Made by a program: the position numbers and the translations under genes. From contig NZ_CP099397.1 of the NCBI RefSeq assembly GCF_021495345.1, forward strand, positions 3,906,001 to 3,970,000: a stretch of DNA of 64,000 nt, written 5' to 3'. The notes under the pieces are model-generated. The model searched no databases, had not been told where the DNA came from, and saw nothing but the letters and a program-made list of their open reading frames with translations. Position 1 is the first letter of the stretch. Each line of letters opens with the position of its first letter. Of this stretch, positions 42,864 to 52,079 are shown piece by piece. The DNA is from Pseudomonas hydrolytica (GTDB lineage: Bacteria; Pseudomonadota; Gammaproteobacteria; Pseudomonadales; Pseudomonadaceae).

Positions 42864-43289
42864 TCAGCCTACCTCCAGAGTGCCCTGCTCGTGCTGGGCG
42901 AATTCCTTGACGGCGCGCAGCACGTCACAGCGACTGATCTGCCCCACCAGACGACCGTGCTCGATCACCGGCAAACGCCGCCGCCGTCCCCGCAGAAAAC
43001 GCTCGGACAACTCGATGATGTCGGCCTCCGGCGTCACCGTCTCCACCTCGGTGGTCATGTAGGTGCTGACCGTTCCGCCGGTCGCCTCGTAATAGGCCCC
43101 GGAGAGAATGCCTCGCAGACAATCGCCCTCCGACAGCAGACCAATCAGATGGCCCTGGGAATCGACCACCGGCGCACCGGAAATGCGGTGCTCCAGCAGT
43201 CGGTTGATGGCGGTGAACAGATCGGTATCCGATCTGAAGGTCACCAGATGGCGAGTCATGTAGTCCCGCACCTTGATGGATTTGAGCAT
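42864..43289 (-). CDS. CBS-domain protein
   Basis: A 141-residue protein of two CBS repeats (about 7-65 and 73-135): VRDYMTRHLVTFRSDTDLFTAINRLLEHRISGAPVVDSQGHLIGLLSEGDCL, then TTEVETVTPEADIIELSERFLRGRRRRLPVIEHGRLVGQISRCDVL. Such pairs bind adenine nucleotides. GAGGAG fits ATG at 43289 (seven bases) and not the ATG six bases earlier, so I use the shorter start. Confidence 0.88.
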   Translation of the reverse strand: MLKSIKVRDYMTRHLVTFRSDTDLFTAINRLLEHRISGAPVVDSQGHLIGLLSEGDCLRGILSGAYYEATGGTVSTYMTTEVETVTPEADIIELSERFLRGRRRRLPVIEHGRLVGQISRCDVLRAVKEFAQHEQGTLEVG

Positions 43290-43334
43290 GGGCATTCTCC
43301 TCTGACGTGCATCGGATCGGCCCGGGCGGCAAGC

Positions 43335-44186
43335 TCAGTCGAAGACGACCGTCTTGTTGTCGTGGACCAAAACCCGATCTTCCAAGTGATAGCGTAGCCC
43401 ACGCGCCAGCACCATCTTCTCCACGTCCTTGCCGAGGCGCACCATTTCCTCGATATCGTCGCGGTGGGTGATGCGCACCACGTCCTGCTCGATGATCGGG
43501 CCGGCGTCCAGCTCCTCGGTGACGTAATGCGAGGTGGCACCGATCAGCTTGACCCCGCGCAGCGAGGCCTGGTGATAAGGCTTGGCCCCCACGAACGACG
43601 GCAGGAAGCTGTGATGGATGTTGATCACCCGCTGCGCGTATTCGCTGCACAGCGCCGGCGGCAGAATCTGCATGTACCGCGCCAGGACGATTACGTCGGC
43701 GCCATGTTCCTTGACCAGGCGTTCCACCTCGGCGAAGGCCGGTGCCTTGTCCTGCGGATTGACCGGCACGTGGAAGTAAGGAATGCCGTGCCACTCGACC
43801 ATGCTGCGCAGGTCATCGTGGTTGGAAATCACGCAGGGGATGTCGCAATCGAGTTCGTTGCTGTGCCAGCGGTGCAGCAGGTCGGCCAGGCAGTGCGATT
43901 CGCGGCTGGCCATCAGCACCACGCGTTTCTTCTGCGCCGAGTCGGTAACGCGCCACTCCATGGAGAACTCGCGAGCGATCGGCGCGAACGCCTGCTTGAA
44001 ACCTTCCAGGTCGAATGGCAGCGAATCGGCACGAATTTCATGACGCATGAAGAACCAACCGCTTTGCGTATCGGAATGATGGCTCGCTTCGGTAATCCAG
44101 CCGTTGTAGGTCGCCAGGAAATTACTGACTTTGGCAACGATGCCGACCCGGTCCGGGCAGGCGATGACCAATCTGAAGGTGCGCAT
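43335..44186 (-). CDS. purU: formyltetrahydrofolate deformylase
   Basis: Hydrolyses 10-formyl-THF to formate and THF, supplying formate for purines and balancing one-carbon units. The 283-residue chain has an N-terminal ACT domain (RLVIACPDRVGIVAKVSNFLA) and a formyltransferase domain with VISNH, ARYMQILP, NIHHSFLPSFVGAKPYHQA and the catalytic Asp in ELDAGPIIEQDV. ATG at 44186 has GGAG. Adjacent to mvaT as in P. aeruginosa (purU2). Confidence 0.95.
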   Translation of the reverse strand: MRTFRLVIACPDRVGIVAKVSNFLATYNGWITEASHHSDTQSGWFFMRHEIRADSLPFDLEGFKQAFAPIAREFSMEWRVTDSAQKKRVVLMASRESHCLADLLHRWHSNELDCDIPCVISNHDDLRSMVEWHGIPYFHVPVNPQDKAPAFAEVERLVKEHGADVIVLARYMQILPPALCSEYAQRVINIHHSFLPSFVGAKPYHQASLRGVKLIGATSHYVTEELDAGPIIEQDVVRITHRDDIEEMVRLGKDVEKMVLARGLRYHLEDRVLVHDNKTVVFD

Positions 44187-44400
44187 ATAAAACTCCAATG
44201 ACGGCGCAAAAGTCCGCCATTCTAACGACAAGCCTGAGAAACCGCAGTAGTGCAGGCATCTGGAAAGAGCCTGCAGGGCGCAGAAAAAGCCAGGGAGCAC
44301 AGCGATAGGGAACTTTGCGCAGGATGATATTTGGCAAACTTAACTTGAAATTGCCGACACAAAGCGTTGCACTAGCGCGCCAGCATTTTTTGCTTGAGTG

Positions 44401-44429
44401 TTTACTTGTTATTTGCGCGTGACTATTAT
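44401..44429 (+). promoter_or_regulatory. sigma-70 promoter of mvaT
   Basis: TTTACT (44401-44406), 17-base spacer, TATTAT (44424-44429), in an AT-rich stretch 47 bases before the mvaT start. The 289-bp gap between purU and mvaT otherwise holds nothing seen. Confidence 0.7.
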
Positions 44430-44475
44430 TGCCCCCACTGCTCCTATGAAATTTATTCACGCCAAGGTACTGCCC

Positions 44476-44850
44476 ATGTCGCTGATCAACGAATACCGCG
44501 CTACAGAAGAAGCCATCAAGGAACTGCAAGAGCGCCTGAAGAACCTGTCGCAAGACGACAAGCTGAAAAAAGAACTGGAGTTCGAAGGCAAGCTGCGCAC
44601 CCTGATGGGCGAATATCAGAAGTCGCTGCGCGACATCATTGCCCTGCTCGATCCTGAAGCCAAAACCGGCAAGGGCGCTCGCGCCGCCAAGCCTGCTGCG
44701 ACCAAGCGCGCACGCAAGGTCAAGCAATACAAGAACCCGCACAGCGGCGAAGTGATCGAAACCAAAGGCGGCAACCACAAGACGCTGAAAGAGTGGAAAG
44801 CCAAGTGGGGCGCCGACGTGGTCGAAGGTTGGGCCACCCTGCTGGGCTAA
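44476..44850 (+). CDS. mvaT: H-NS-family xenogeneic silencer MvaT
   Basis: A 124-residue nucleoid protein that silences AT-rich DNA. The N-terminal coiled-coil (INEYRATEEAIKELQERLKNLSQDDKLKKELEFEGKL) mediates dimer and higher-order assembly. The C-terminal domain (KVKQYKNPHSGEVIETKGGNHKTLKEWKAKWG) is the MvaT DNA-binding domain with the GGN loop that enters the minor groove. Own promoter and strong terminator; neighbours purU and sbcB as in P. aeruginosa PA4314-PA4316. Confidence 0.97.
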   Translation: MSLINEYRATEEAIKELQERLKNLSQDDKLKKELEFEGKLRTLMGEYQKSLRDIIALLDPEAKTGKGARAAKPAATKRARKVKQYKNPHSGEVIETKGGNHKTLKEWKAKWGADVVEGWATLLG

Positions 44851-44866
44851 TTCCTGCGCAACACCC

Positions 44867-44894
44867 AAAAACGCCAGCCATGCTGGCGTTTTTT
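44867..44894 (+). terminator. mvaT terminator
   Basis: AAAAACGCCAGC (44867-44878), loop CAT, GCTGGCGTTTTTT. Classical intrinsic terminator; A-run upstream also allows function on the minus strand. Confidence 0.92.
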
Positions 44895-45031
44895 ATTGGC
44901 TCGCTCTTTTCGAATGCTCAATGCCGCGCAGTTTCAGGCAACTCATCGGCGCACGGCGACCATCGCAAAATTACCTGATCACGCGGACAGCCATACACAT
45001 CCGGCCGCCGGTAAATAGCGTGGGTTCTGTA

Positions 45032-45061
45032 GAAAAAGTTCCCAGCCATGGAAACTTTTTC
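45032..45061. terminator. inverted repeat downstream of sbcB
   Basis: GAAAAAGTTCCC (45032-45043) and GGAAACTTTTTC (45050-45061) form a stem with one mismatch and a six-base loop. It lies 100 bases after the sbcB stop on the minus strand and carries a five-T run. May be a terminator or another structured element. Confidence 0.55.
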
Positions 45062-45160
45062 GCCAGCGATTGTTCTTCTGCGCGTTGCCGGAGAGCTGCC
45101 CGGGTCTGACCGCCGCGTCATCCGCAGCGATCTTTCCATCAGTGTGAAGCTTTTCTGACT

Positions 45161-46606
45161 TTATTCGCCGGGCCACTCCAGGCCATAGCGCTGCTGTAGT
45201 GTCCGGGCATGCGCCTGCCACTGCTGAAGAAGTTGCAGTTGGCTTGGCGTACAACTAGCGGCGAGTTCATCGAGCGCCGCCCGAAACTGCGCCAGGGTAT
45301 TGGGCGCGCCGTATTGCGCGTCATTCAGACGCAGACGGCAAAACTCCATCCAGCGCTGCTGCTCGGTCGGCGACAGACTCTCGGGAAAGTTGCGTGCGCG
45401 GTAGCGAAACAGCAATTCCGGCAGGCGCGCATCGTCGAACGGCCAGCTCTGCGAGGCCAGAGCCTGCGGCTGGGCATTACGCACCTGCTCGCACAGGCGC
45501 CGGTCGCGGTCGCCGATGAATCCGTCATAGAGCTGCTGTTCGGGGTCGGCGCTGGCAGCGAAGGCCTCCTCGCGATAGATGGCCGGCAACTTGTCCTGCC
45601 ACAGCGTCTGCGCCGCCTTGAGCCTCTCGACGTTGCGCTCGCATACCGACCAGTCCAGCTGCAGACGCTGCCTGTCGGCATCACGCAGCACGGACAGCGG
45701 CGCAACTACCGGGCAACGGTTGATATGCAGCAACTTCAGCGGCACCGGCGCCTCGTGTTCGGCCAGATCCTCGCGGCGGGTGTACAGGCGGGCGCGCAAG
45801 GTGTCGGCGTCCAGTTCCAGCAGGGGTGCGGGGTCGGCCTGCAGATCGCAGACGATCAGGGCATTGCGATTGCGCGGATGCCAGGCCAGCGGCAGCACCG
45901 GCGCCAGATAGTGACGGGCCGCGGAGAAGCGCCCGGATACATGCAGCAGCGGCTGCAGCAGACGGATCTGGTCCATCACCCGCTGCTTGCTGCGCAACTG
46001 GTAAAGAAAGTCGTATAGCCGCGGCTGGCGTTCGCGCAACAGGCGCGCCAGACCGATGGTGGCGCGCACATCGGACAATGCATCGTGCGCCTGACCGTGA
46101 TCGATGCCGTTGGCCTGGGTCAGCCGCTCCAGCTTGAGGCTGACACGCCCCTCCTCCTGCGGCCACTCGATGCCCTCGGGACGCAGCGCGTAGGCAGTGC
46201 GCACCAGGTCGATCAGATCCCAGCGGCTGTTGCCGCCCTGCCATTCACGGGCATAGGGGTCGAAGAAGTTGCGGTAGAGGCTGTAGCGCGTCACCTCGTC
46301 ATCGAAGCGCAGGCTGTTGTAGCCGGCGCCGCAGGTGCCCGGTGCGGACAGCTCGGCGTGCACCCGGGTGACGAACTCGCCTTCGTCCAGCCCCAACTGC
46401 TGCAACCGCTGCGGATCGATGCCGGTCACCAGGCAGGCAGCCGGGTGCGGCAGAATATCGTCGCTGGGCCGACAGTAGATGTTCAGCGGCTCGCCGATCT
46501 CGTTGAGCGCCTCGTCGGTGCGGATGCCGGCCACCTGCAACGGACGGTCGCAGCGCGGATTGATGCCGGTGGTCTCGTAGTCGTACCAGAAAATGCTGGA
46601 AGTCAC
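45161..46606 (-). CDS. sbcB: exodeoxyribonuclease I
   Basis: 3'-5' single-strand DNA exonuclease for repair and recombination. A 481-residue DnaQ-like enzyme beginning SSIFWYDYETTGINPRCDRPLQVAGIRTD with the first catalytic Asp-x-Glu. The exonuclease core continues through GYNSLRFDDEVTRYSLYRNFFDPYAREW and GQAHDALSDVRATIGLARLL, followed by the SH3-like and helical C-terminal domains. Start is GTG at 46606 with AGGGGA; the longer frame has an unrelated extension. Convergent with mvaT. Confidence 0.95.
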   Translation of the reverse strand: MTSSIFWYDYETTGINPRCDRPLQVAGIRTDEALNEIGEPLNIYCRPSDDILPHPAACLVTGIDPQRLQQLGLDEGEFVTRVHAELSAPGTCGAGYNSLRFDDEVTRYSLYRNFFDPYAREWQGGNSRWDLIDLVRTAYALRPEGIEWPQEEGRVSLKLERLTQANGIDHGQAHDALSDVRATIGLARLLRERQPRLYDFLYQLRSKQRVMDQIRLLQPLLHVSGRFSAARHYLAPVLPLAWHPRNRNALIVCDLQADPAPLLELDADTLRARLYTRREDLAEHEAPVPLKLLHINRCPVVAPLSVLRDADRQRLQLDWSVCERNVERLKAAQTLWQDKLPAIYREEAFAASADPEQQLYDGFIGDRDRRLCEQVRNAQPQALASQSWPFDDARLPELLFRYRARNFPESLSPTEQQRWMEFCRLRLNDAQYGAPNTLAQFRAALDELAASCTPSQLQLLQQWQAHARTLQQRYGLEWPGE

Positions 46607-46782
46607 GCGGTTCCCCTGTGCACGGTGGCCAGGCAGTCTATCATTCAAGTCCGAGCGCTTCGCTGCGGGCAAAGCTTGAACCAGTGCACATCGGCTGCAT
46701 GCCCCGCGACGCGCCGCTTGTAGGCCAAATGCCAGTAGCACTAGCATGGCCACCCCTCCACTCTATGTACAAGGACGCCGCC

Positions 46783-47541
46783 ATGAGTGACGCAATCACC
46801 CCCAATCCCTACGCAGCCCCCGCCAGCAACCTGCAGCAGACCACTGGCGACCAGGTTCCGAGCATCGAAGAAGCGCTGGCACGCGGTTACGACTTCAGCA
46901 TCGGCGAGCTGATCAGCGAGTCCTGGAACAGGGTAAAAGGCACCAAGGGCATCATCATCGGCGGTTTTCTGGTGTTCTACGTCGTGCTGATGCTGGCCAC
47001 CCTGATTCTTGGCGGCGTCATCGGCATCTTCGGTGCCCTCAGCGAAAACCTGTTCCTGACGTTCGTCGGCGAGATTGTGATTTCGCTGCTGGCTTCGGCG
47101 CTGGCCTATCCCTTCATGGCCGGTATCAACATGGTGGGCATCCGCCGCGCCGCCGACCAACCGATCAGCTTCAACGAGATCTTCAGCCACTTTGGCCGCA
47201 CCGTGCCGCTGGTCATCACCGCGGTGGTGATGATGCTGCTGATCTACCTGGGCATGTTCCTGCTGCTGATTCCCGGCATCTACCTGGGCGTGGCCTACCT
47301 GCTGGCGATCCCCCTGGTGGTCGAGCGCGGCCTGAGCCCCTGGCAGGCGCTGGAAGCCTCGCGCAAGGCCATCACCCAGCACTGGTTCAAGGTCTTCGGC
47401 CTGTTCCTGCTGCTCGGCCTGATCGTCATGGTCAGCGCCATTCCCCTGGGTATCGGCCTGGTCTGGACCATTCCGCTGATGGTCATCGCCATGGGTGTGC
47501 TCTATCGCACCATCTTCGGCGTACTGCCCGCCGCTCAATAA
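46783..47541 (+). CDS. multi-pass membrane protein, BPSS1780-like
   Basis: A 252-residue inner-membrane protein. The first 40 residues are polar (NPYAAPASNLQQ), followed by about six spans with conserved LLLIPGIYLGVAYLLAIPLVVERGLSPWQALEASRKAI, a motif of the glycerophosphoryl-diester/DUF975-like group. AAGGA precedes ATG at 46783. Located upstream of the RDD-to-DUF58 operon but separated by a terminator. Function unknown. Confidence 0.75.
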   Translation: MSDAITPNPYAAPASNLQQTTGDQVPSIEEALARGYDFSIGELISESWNRVKGTKGIIIGGFLVFYVVLMLATLILGGVIGIFGALSENLFLTFVGEIVISLLASALAYPFMAGINMVGIRRAADQPISFNEIFSHFGRTVPLVITAVVMMLLIYLGMFLLLIPGIYLGVAYLLAIPLVVERGLSPWQALEASRKAITQHWFKVFGLFLLLGLIVMVSAIPLGIGLVWTIPLMVIAMGVLYRTIFGVLPAAQ

Positions 47542-47550
47542 GCCGACGTT

Positions 47551-47572
47551 CCGGGCCAGTTCGCTGGCCCGG
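47551..47572 (+). terminator. hairpin after the BPSS1780-like gene
   Basis: CCGGGCCAG (47551-47559), TTCG tetraloop, CTGGCCCGG (47564-47572). Very stable but followed by only a weak T tract. Confidence 0.7.
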
Positions 47573-47628
47573 TTGCGTTCGTGTCCCGCTGCTCGCTAGC
47601 ATCGGGCTTTCTCTGATGCAGTCCGCCG

Positions 47629-48354
47629 ATGCCCTCACGCTCAAGCGCCAAGCTTTCGCTTAGCCAGCCCCCCTTGGATACGCGCTATCAGGTCGAAACG
47701 CCGGAAGGCATCGATCTGCATCTGCGGCCGGCCGGTCTGGTGCCGCGTGCCCTGGCATTCGCCATCGACCTGGCCATCCGCGGCCTGCTTCTGCTGGTGA
47801 TGTTCATCGTGCTTGGCCTGCTCGGACAGTTCGGCATGGGCCTGGGCACCATCCTGCTGTTTCTGGTCACCTGGTGGTACATGGTGCTGTTCGAGGTACT
47901 CAACCAGGGGCGCTCGCCCGGCAAACAGATGCTCGGCCTGCGCGTGGTACATGATGACGGCACGCCAATCGGCTGGGCCGCTTCACTGACCCGCAACCTG
48001 CTGCGCTTCGTCGACATCCTGCCGTTCGGTTACACCCTGGGCATTCTCAGCTGCCTGAACCATCCCGCCTTCAAGCGCCTCGGCGATATCGCCGCCGGCA
48101 CCCTGGTGGTCTATCGCGACGCTCCCCTGACGCGCCCGCAACTGCCGGAGGCCGAACCGCTGCCGACGCCCTTTGCGCTGACCCTCGGCGAACAACGCGC
48201 CCTGCTCGGTTTCGCCGAACGCGGCGCGCAATTGTCCGCGGCGCGCCGCGCCGAACTGGCCGCCCTGCTGGCCGAGCCGCTGCAGGTGCCCGCCGAACAG
48301 GCGGAAGTGCGCCTGAACGGCATCGCCCGTGGCCTGCTGGGAACGGCGCCATGA
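47629..48354 (+). CDS. RDD family membrane protein
   Basis: A 241-residue protein with an RDD domain: RPAGLVPRALAFAIDLAIRG, then spans at about 47-70 and 75-95, then NQGRSPGKQMLGLRVVHDDGTPIGWAASLTRNLLRFVDILP. The C-terminal 60 residues are cytoplasmic and helical. No ribosome site is evident at the ATG, so the start is uncertain. First gene of a coupled membrane/MoxR operon; stop overlaps the next start as ATGA. Confidence 0.85.
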   Translation: MPSRSSAKLSLSQPPLDTRYQVETPEGIDLHLRPAGLVPRALAFAIDLAIRGLLLLVMFIVLGLLGQFGMGLGTILLFLVTWWYMVLFEVLNQGRSPGKQMLGLRVVHDDGTPIGWAASLTRNLLRFVDILPFGYTLGILSCLNHPAFKRLGDIAAGTLVVYRDAPLTRPQLPEAEPLPTPFALTLGEQRALLGFAERGAQLSAARRAELAALLAEPLQVPAEQAEVRLNGIARGLLGTAP

Positions 48355-49337
48355 AACAGAGCCTGTTCGAAAGCCGTCATCAGGCCGACTGGAACGCCTT
48401 CTCCGCACAACTCGAAGCACTCGAGCGGGGCAAGGACAAGAACCAGCAGCAGGCCTGCACCCGCTTCGCCGCCAATTACCGGCAACTCTGCCAGCACCTG
48501 GCGCTGGCACAGGCACGTGGCTACAGCAGCCACCTGATCGATCAACTGCAGCAACTGGCGATGCGCGGCCATCAGCAGTTCTACCGCCACCGCAGCCACC
48601 TCGGTGCCCAGCTGATTCGCTTTCTGCTCGGCGGCTTTCCGCGTCTGGTACGCGCCGAATGGCGCAGCGTCTGCGTGGCCAGCCTGCTGTTCTTCGGCAG
48701 CCTGGCAGCGATGGGCCTGCTGACCTACCTGTATCCCGAACTGATCTACAGCCTGATCGACCCCGACCAGGTCAGCGAAATGGAGCGCATGTACGACCCT
48801 GACGCGCGCCGCCTCGGTCGGTTCAGCGAGCGCGGCTCCGGCGAAGACTGGGTGATGTTCGGCTTCTACATCATGAACAACATCGGCATCGCCTTTCAGA
48901 CCTTCGCCAGCGGCCTGCTGCTGGGTCTCGGCAGCCTGTTCTTCCTGCTGTTCAACGGCCTGATGATCGGCTCGGTAGCCGGCCATCTGACCCGCATCGG
49001 CTATGGCGAGCCCTTCTGGTCCTTCGTCATCGGCCACGGCGCCTTCGAACTAACCGCCATCGCCCTGGCCGGCGCCGCCGGCTTCAAGCTCGGCTGGGCC
49101 TTGCTGGCACCGGGTCGCCTGCCGCGCGGTGAGGCCCTGCGCCTGGCGGCCGGCAAGGCGATCCAGCTGGTGGCCGGGGTGATCCTGTTCCTGCTGCTGG
49201 CCGCCTTCATCGAGGCCTTCTGGTCGTCTACCACCTTCGCCAGCCCGACCGTCAAATATGCAGTCGGCAGCGGGCTGTGGGCACTGGTGCTGAGCTATCT
49301 GCTGCTGGCCGGACGGAGGCAGCATGCGCCTGACTGA
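48351..49337 (+). CDS. stage II sporulation protein M (SpoIIM) family membrane protein
   Basis: A 328-residue membrane protein of the SpoIIM/DUF95 family. A cytoplasmic helical region (1-95) precedes spans near 105-125, 175-215, 220-245 and 270-325. The family motif FYIMNNIGIAFQTFASGLLLGLGSLFFLLFNGLMIG and the FVIGHGAFELTAIALAGAAG segment are present. Not involved in sporulation here. It overlaps the DUF4129 gene by 14 bases. Role unknown, likely membrane homeostasis with the MoxR ATPase. Confidence 0.9.
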   Translation: MKQSLFESRHQADWNAFSAQLEALERGKDKNQQQACTRFAANYRQLCQHLALAQARGYSSHLIDQLQQLAMRGHQQFYRHRSHLGAQLIRFLLGGFPRLVRAEWRSVCVASLLFFGSLAAMGLLTYLYPELIYSLIDPDQVSEMERMYDPDARRLGRFSERGSGEDWVMFGFYIMNNIGIAFQTFASGLLLGLGSLFFLLFNGLMIGSVAGHLTRIGYGEPFWSFVIGHGAFELTAIALAGAAGFKLGWALLAPGRLPRGEALRLAAGKAIQLVAGVILFLLLAAFIEAFWSSTTFASPTVKYAVGSGLWALVLSYLLLAGRRQHAPD

Positions 49338-50901
49338 AGCCAGCGTGGCCATCCGCCCGCGCACCGCCTGGGAAGCCATCGACCTCGGCGTACTGCTCGC
49401 CCGGCGTCATGCCGGCCTGCTGATGGCCAGCTGGACGCTGGTCACAGTGCCGCTGTTCGCCCTGCTCTGCGCCCTGCTCTGGCAGTATCCGGGCTGGGCC
49501 ATCTTCCTGTTCTGGTGGCTCAAGCCGGCTTACGAACGCCTGCCGCTGTATATCCTGTCGCAGGCGCTGTTCGGCAACACCCCCTCGCTGAAGCAGGCCT
49601 TGCGCGCCCTGCCGCGCCTGCTCAAACCGCAACTGCTGGCCAGCCTGACCTGGCGCCGTCTGAGCCCGACACGCAGCTTCGATCTGCCGGTGCTGCAACT
49701 CGAAGGGCTGGCGGGCCAGGCGCGCAGCCAGCGCCTGATCGTCCTGGGCCAGCGCGATAGCGGCGCCGCCACCTGGCTGACCCTGGTCGGTGTGCACCTG
49801 GAAATCGCCCTGTGGCTGGGGCTGGTCGCGCTGTTCTACCTGATGCTGCCGCAGCAGGTGGAACTGGACTGGAGCTGGGAAACCCTGATCGCCGCCAGCA
49901 GCGGCCAGTGGCTATGGCTGGAGCACCTGTCCAACCTGCTCTACGTGCTGCTGCTGATCGTCTGGGAGCCGGTCTACGTGGCCTGCGGCTTCACCCTCTA
50001 CCTCAATCGCCGCACCGCGCTGGAAGCCTGGGACATCGAGCTGATCTTCCGCCGCCTGCGCCAGCGCCTGACCGGCAGCGCCTACGCCGTGCTGCTCGGC
50101 GCCGCCCTGCTGCTGACGCAACTACCGAACACCGCCTGGGCCGAGCCGCAGCCTGCGACCAGCGAGCAGGCGGACCCACAGGGCCCGGATGCGCCGCGCC
50201 TGCTCAAGCAACCGCTGACCAGCCAGGCCGCACGCGCCAGCATCGAGGCGCTGCTCGACGAGCCGCCGTTCCAGCACCGCGAAACCGTCACCCGCTGGCG
50301 CCTGGGCGAAGAGAAGCCTGCCGAGGAACCCAAACCGGAAGATGTCGAAGCCTTCCTCGAGATGATCAAGAACCTGCTCAAGCTCGGCGAATGGTGGAAA
50401 AGCCTGGATATCGTCGCGCAGGTCTTCGAGGTCCTGCTGTGGGCCGCACTCGCCGCCCTGCTGGCCTTCGTCCTGTGGCGCTATCGGGAATGGTTGCAGA
50501 CCTTCGGCGAGCGCCTGGGCCTGCCGAGCCGGCGCAAGCTGGCCGCGCCGGAGCAGCTGTTCGGCCTCGAACTGGCGCCGGAAAGCCTGCCCGAGGATGT
50601 CGCCAGCGAAGCCGAACGCCTGTGGCCCGAACAACCGCGGGCTGCGCTCGGCCTGCTCTATCGTGCCCTGCTCAGCCGCCTGCTGCATGAGCATCGCCTG
50701 CCGCTGAAGCAGTCGCACACCGAAGGCGAGGTGCTGCATCTGGTCGAAGCCCTGCAGCAGCAGGAGCTGGAAGCTTACAGCCGTCAGCTCACCGGCCACT
50801 GGCAGGCCCTGGCTTACGGCCACCGTCTGCCCGCCGAGGCCCTGCGCCAGGGCCTGTGCCAGGGCTGGCGCGAACTGTTCGGCCAGGAGCGCGCAGCATG
50901 A
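49324..50901 (+). CDS. DUF4129 domain membrane protein
   Basis: A 525-residue membrane protein. Hydrophobic regions occur at about 35-60, 155-180, 200-225 and 250-270, then a periplasmic-like stretch, another span near 365-380 and a C-terminal DUF4129 domain (AALGLLYRALLSRLLHEHRLPLKQSHTEGEVLHLV). DUF4129 is found with MoxR/DUF58 systems and transglutaminases. The stop overlaps the next start as ATGA. Confidence 0.85.
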   Translation: MRLTEASVAIRPRTAWEAIDLGVLLARRHAGLLMASWTLVTVPLFALLCALLWQYPGWAIFLFWWLKPAYERLPLYILSQALFGNTPSLKQALRALPRLLKPQLLASLTWRRLSPTRSFDLPVLQLEGLAGQARSQRLIVLGQRDSGAATWLTLVGVHLEIALWLGLVALFYLMLPQQVELDWSWETLIAASSGQWLWLEHLSNLLYVLLLIVWEPVYVACGFTLYLNRRTALEAWDIELIFRRLRQRLTGSAYAVLLGAALLLTQLPNTAWAEPQPATSEQADPQGPDAPRLLKQPLTSQAARASIEALLDEPPFQHRETVTRWRLGEEKPAEEPKPEDVEAFLEMIKNLLKLGEWWKSLDIVAQVFEVLLWAALAALLAFVLWRYREWLQTFGERLGLPSRRKLAAPEQLFGLELAPESLPEDVASEAERLWPEQPRAALGLLYRALLSRLLHEHRLPLKQSHTEGEVLHLVEALQQQELEAYSRQLTGHWQALAYGHRLPAEALRQGLCQGWRELFGQERAA

Positions 50902-52079
50902 GTCGGCGCGCCGGATTCATCCTCAGTCTGGTCCTGCTGCTGATGCTGGGCCTGCTCGCCAGCTACCTGCTGGGCAAGCTGGAGCCCTACGAAGATGTGG
51001 TCGAGCACGGCCCCGCCCCCGAGGTCGCCAGCAGCCCCTATCTGGCCGCCGAACATTTTTTGCGCAAGCAGGGCCTCAAGGCCCAGCGCGCCGAGGGCCT
51101 CGAGGTGCTGGACGGCCTGCCCAGCCAGGGCCAGACCCTCATGCTGCTGGCCGATCGCAGCAACATGACGCCGCGCCAGGTGGAGCGCGTCCTGCAATGG
51201 ACGGCCAATGGCGGCCATCTGCTGTTCATCGCCGAGCGCCTGTGGGACGAGGAAGAGGGCAAGAGCGGCGACCTGCTGCTCGATCTGCTCGGCATCCAGC
51301 AGTACATGAGCGACGAGCTGGATGAGGAGGATGGCGGCGAAACGGAGGAAGGGCATGAAGAAGGCGAGGCCTATCCCCAGCTGACCAAGCTCTACCTGGA
51401 AAACGAAGACGCGCCCGCCTATATCGCCTTCGATACCGACTTCCACCTGTTCGACTCGCAGAACCGCGCCCATGCCTGGGCCAACAGCGACGCCGCCACC
51501 CACCTGCTGCAGCTGTACCATGGCGACGGTCTGATCACCGTGCTCAGCGACCCGTGGATCTGGCAGAACCGCAACATCGATGAATACGACCACGCCTGGC
51601 TGCTCTGGTATCTCGGCCAGGACAGTGCCGTCACCCTGCTCTACCACGCCGAACGCGACGCCCTGGCTAGCCTGCTGCTGCGCCATTTCCCACTGGCGCT
51701 GGTGCTGCTGGCCCTGTTGCTCGTCGCCCTGCTCTGGCACGTCGGCATGCGCCACGGCCCGTTGCAGGCACCGGCCAGCCGCGCGCGCCGGCAACTGGAA
51801 GAACACCTGCGCGGCAGCGCCGACTTCCTGCTGCGCCGCAGCGGTCAGCACAGCCTGCTCAAGGGCTTGCAACAGGACATCGCCCGCCGCGCGCGGCGCC
51901 GCTATCCCGGCTTCGAGAAGCTCGCGGTGGCCGAACAGTGGCAGGTGCTCGGCCGCCTCACCCGTCTTCCCGCCAAGGACATCAGCCAGGCCATGCGCCC
52001 ACTGCCGCCGCAGCGCCTATCCGCCAGCGACTTCACCCGCCAGGTCGCCCACCTGCAAACCCTCAGGAACGCCCTATGA
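50898..52079 (+). CDS. DUF4350 domain membrane protein
   Basis: A 393-residue protein with an N-terminal span (7-25), a DUF4350 domain (SPYLAAEHFLRKQGLKAQ, MLLADRSNMTPRQVERVLQWTANGGHLLFIAE) like the GATase-like domain of Bat/IFT proteins, and a second span near 265-285. Residues 139-158 are an unusually acidic insert (mostly Glu/Asp/Gly). Coupled at both ends by ATGA overlaps. Function unknown. Confidence 0.85.
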   Translation: MSRRAGFILSLVLLLMLGLLASYLLGKLEPYEDVVEHGPAPEVASSPYLAAEHFLRKQGLKAQRAEGLEVLDGLPSQGQTLMLLADRSNMTPRQVERVLQWTANGGHLLFIAERLWDEEEGKSGDLLLDLLGIQQYMSDELDEEDGGETEEGHEEGEAYPQLTKLYLENEDAPAYIAFDTDFHLFDSQNRAHAWANSDAATHLLQLYHGDGLITVLSDPWIWQNRNIDEYDHAWLLWYLGQDSAVTLLYHAERDALASLLLRHFPLALVLLALLLVALLWHVGMRHGPLQAPASRARRQLEEHLRGSADFLLRRSGQHSLLKGLQQDIARRARRRYPGFEKLAVAEQWQVLGRLTRLPAKDISQAMRPLPPQRLSASDFTRQVAHLQTLRNAL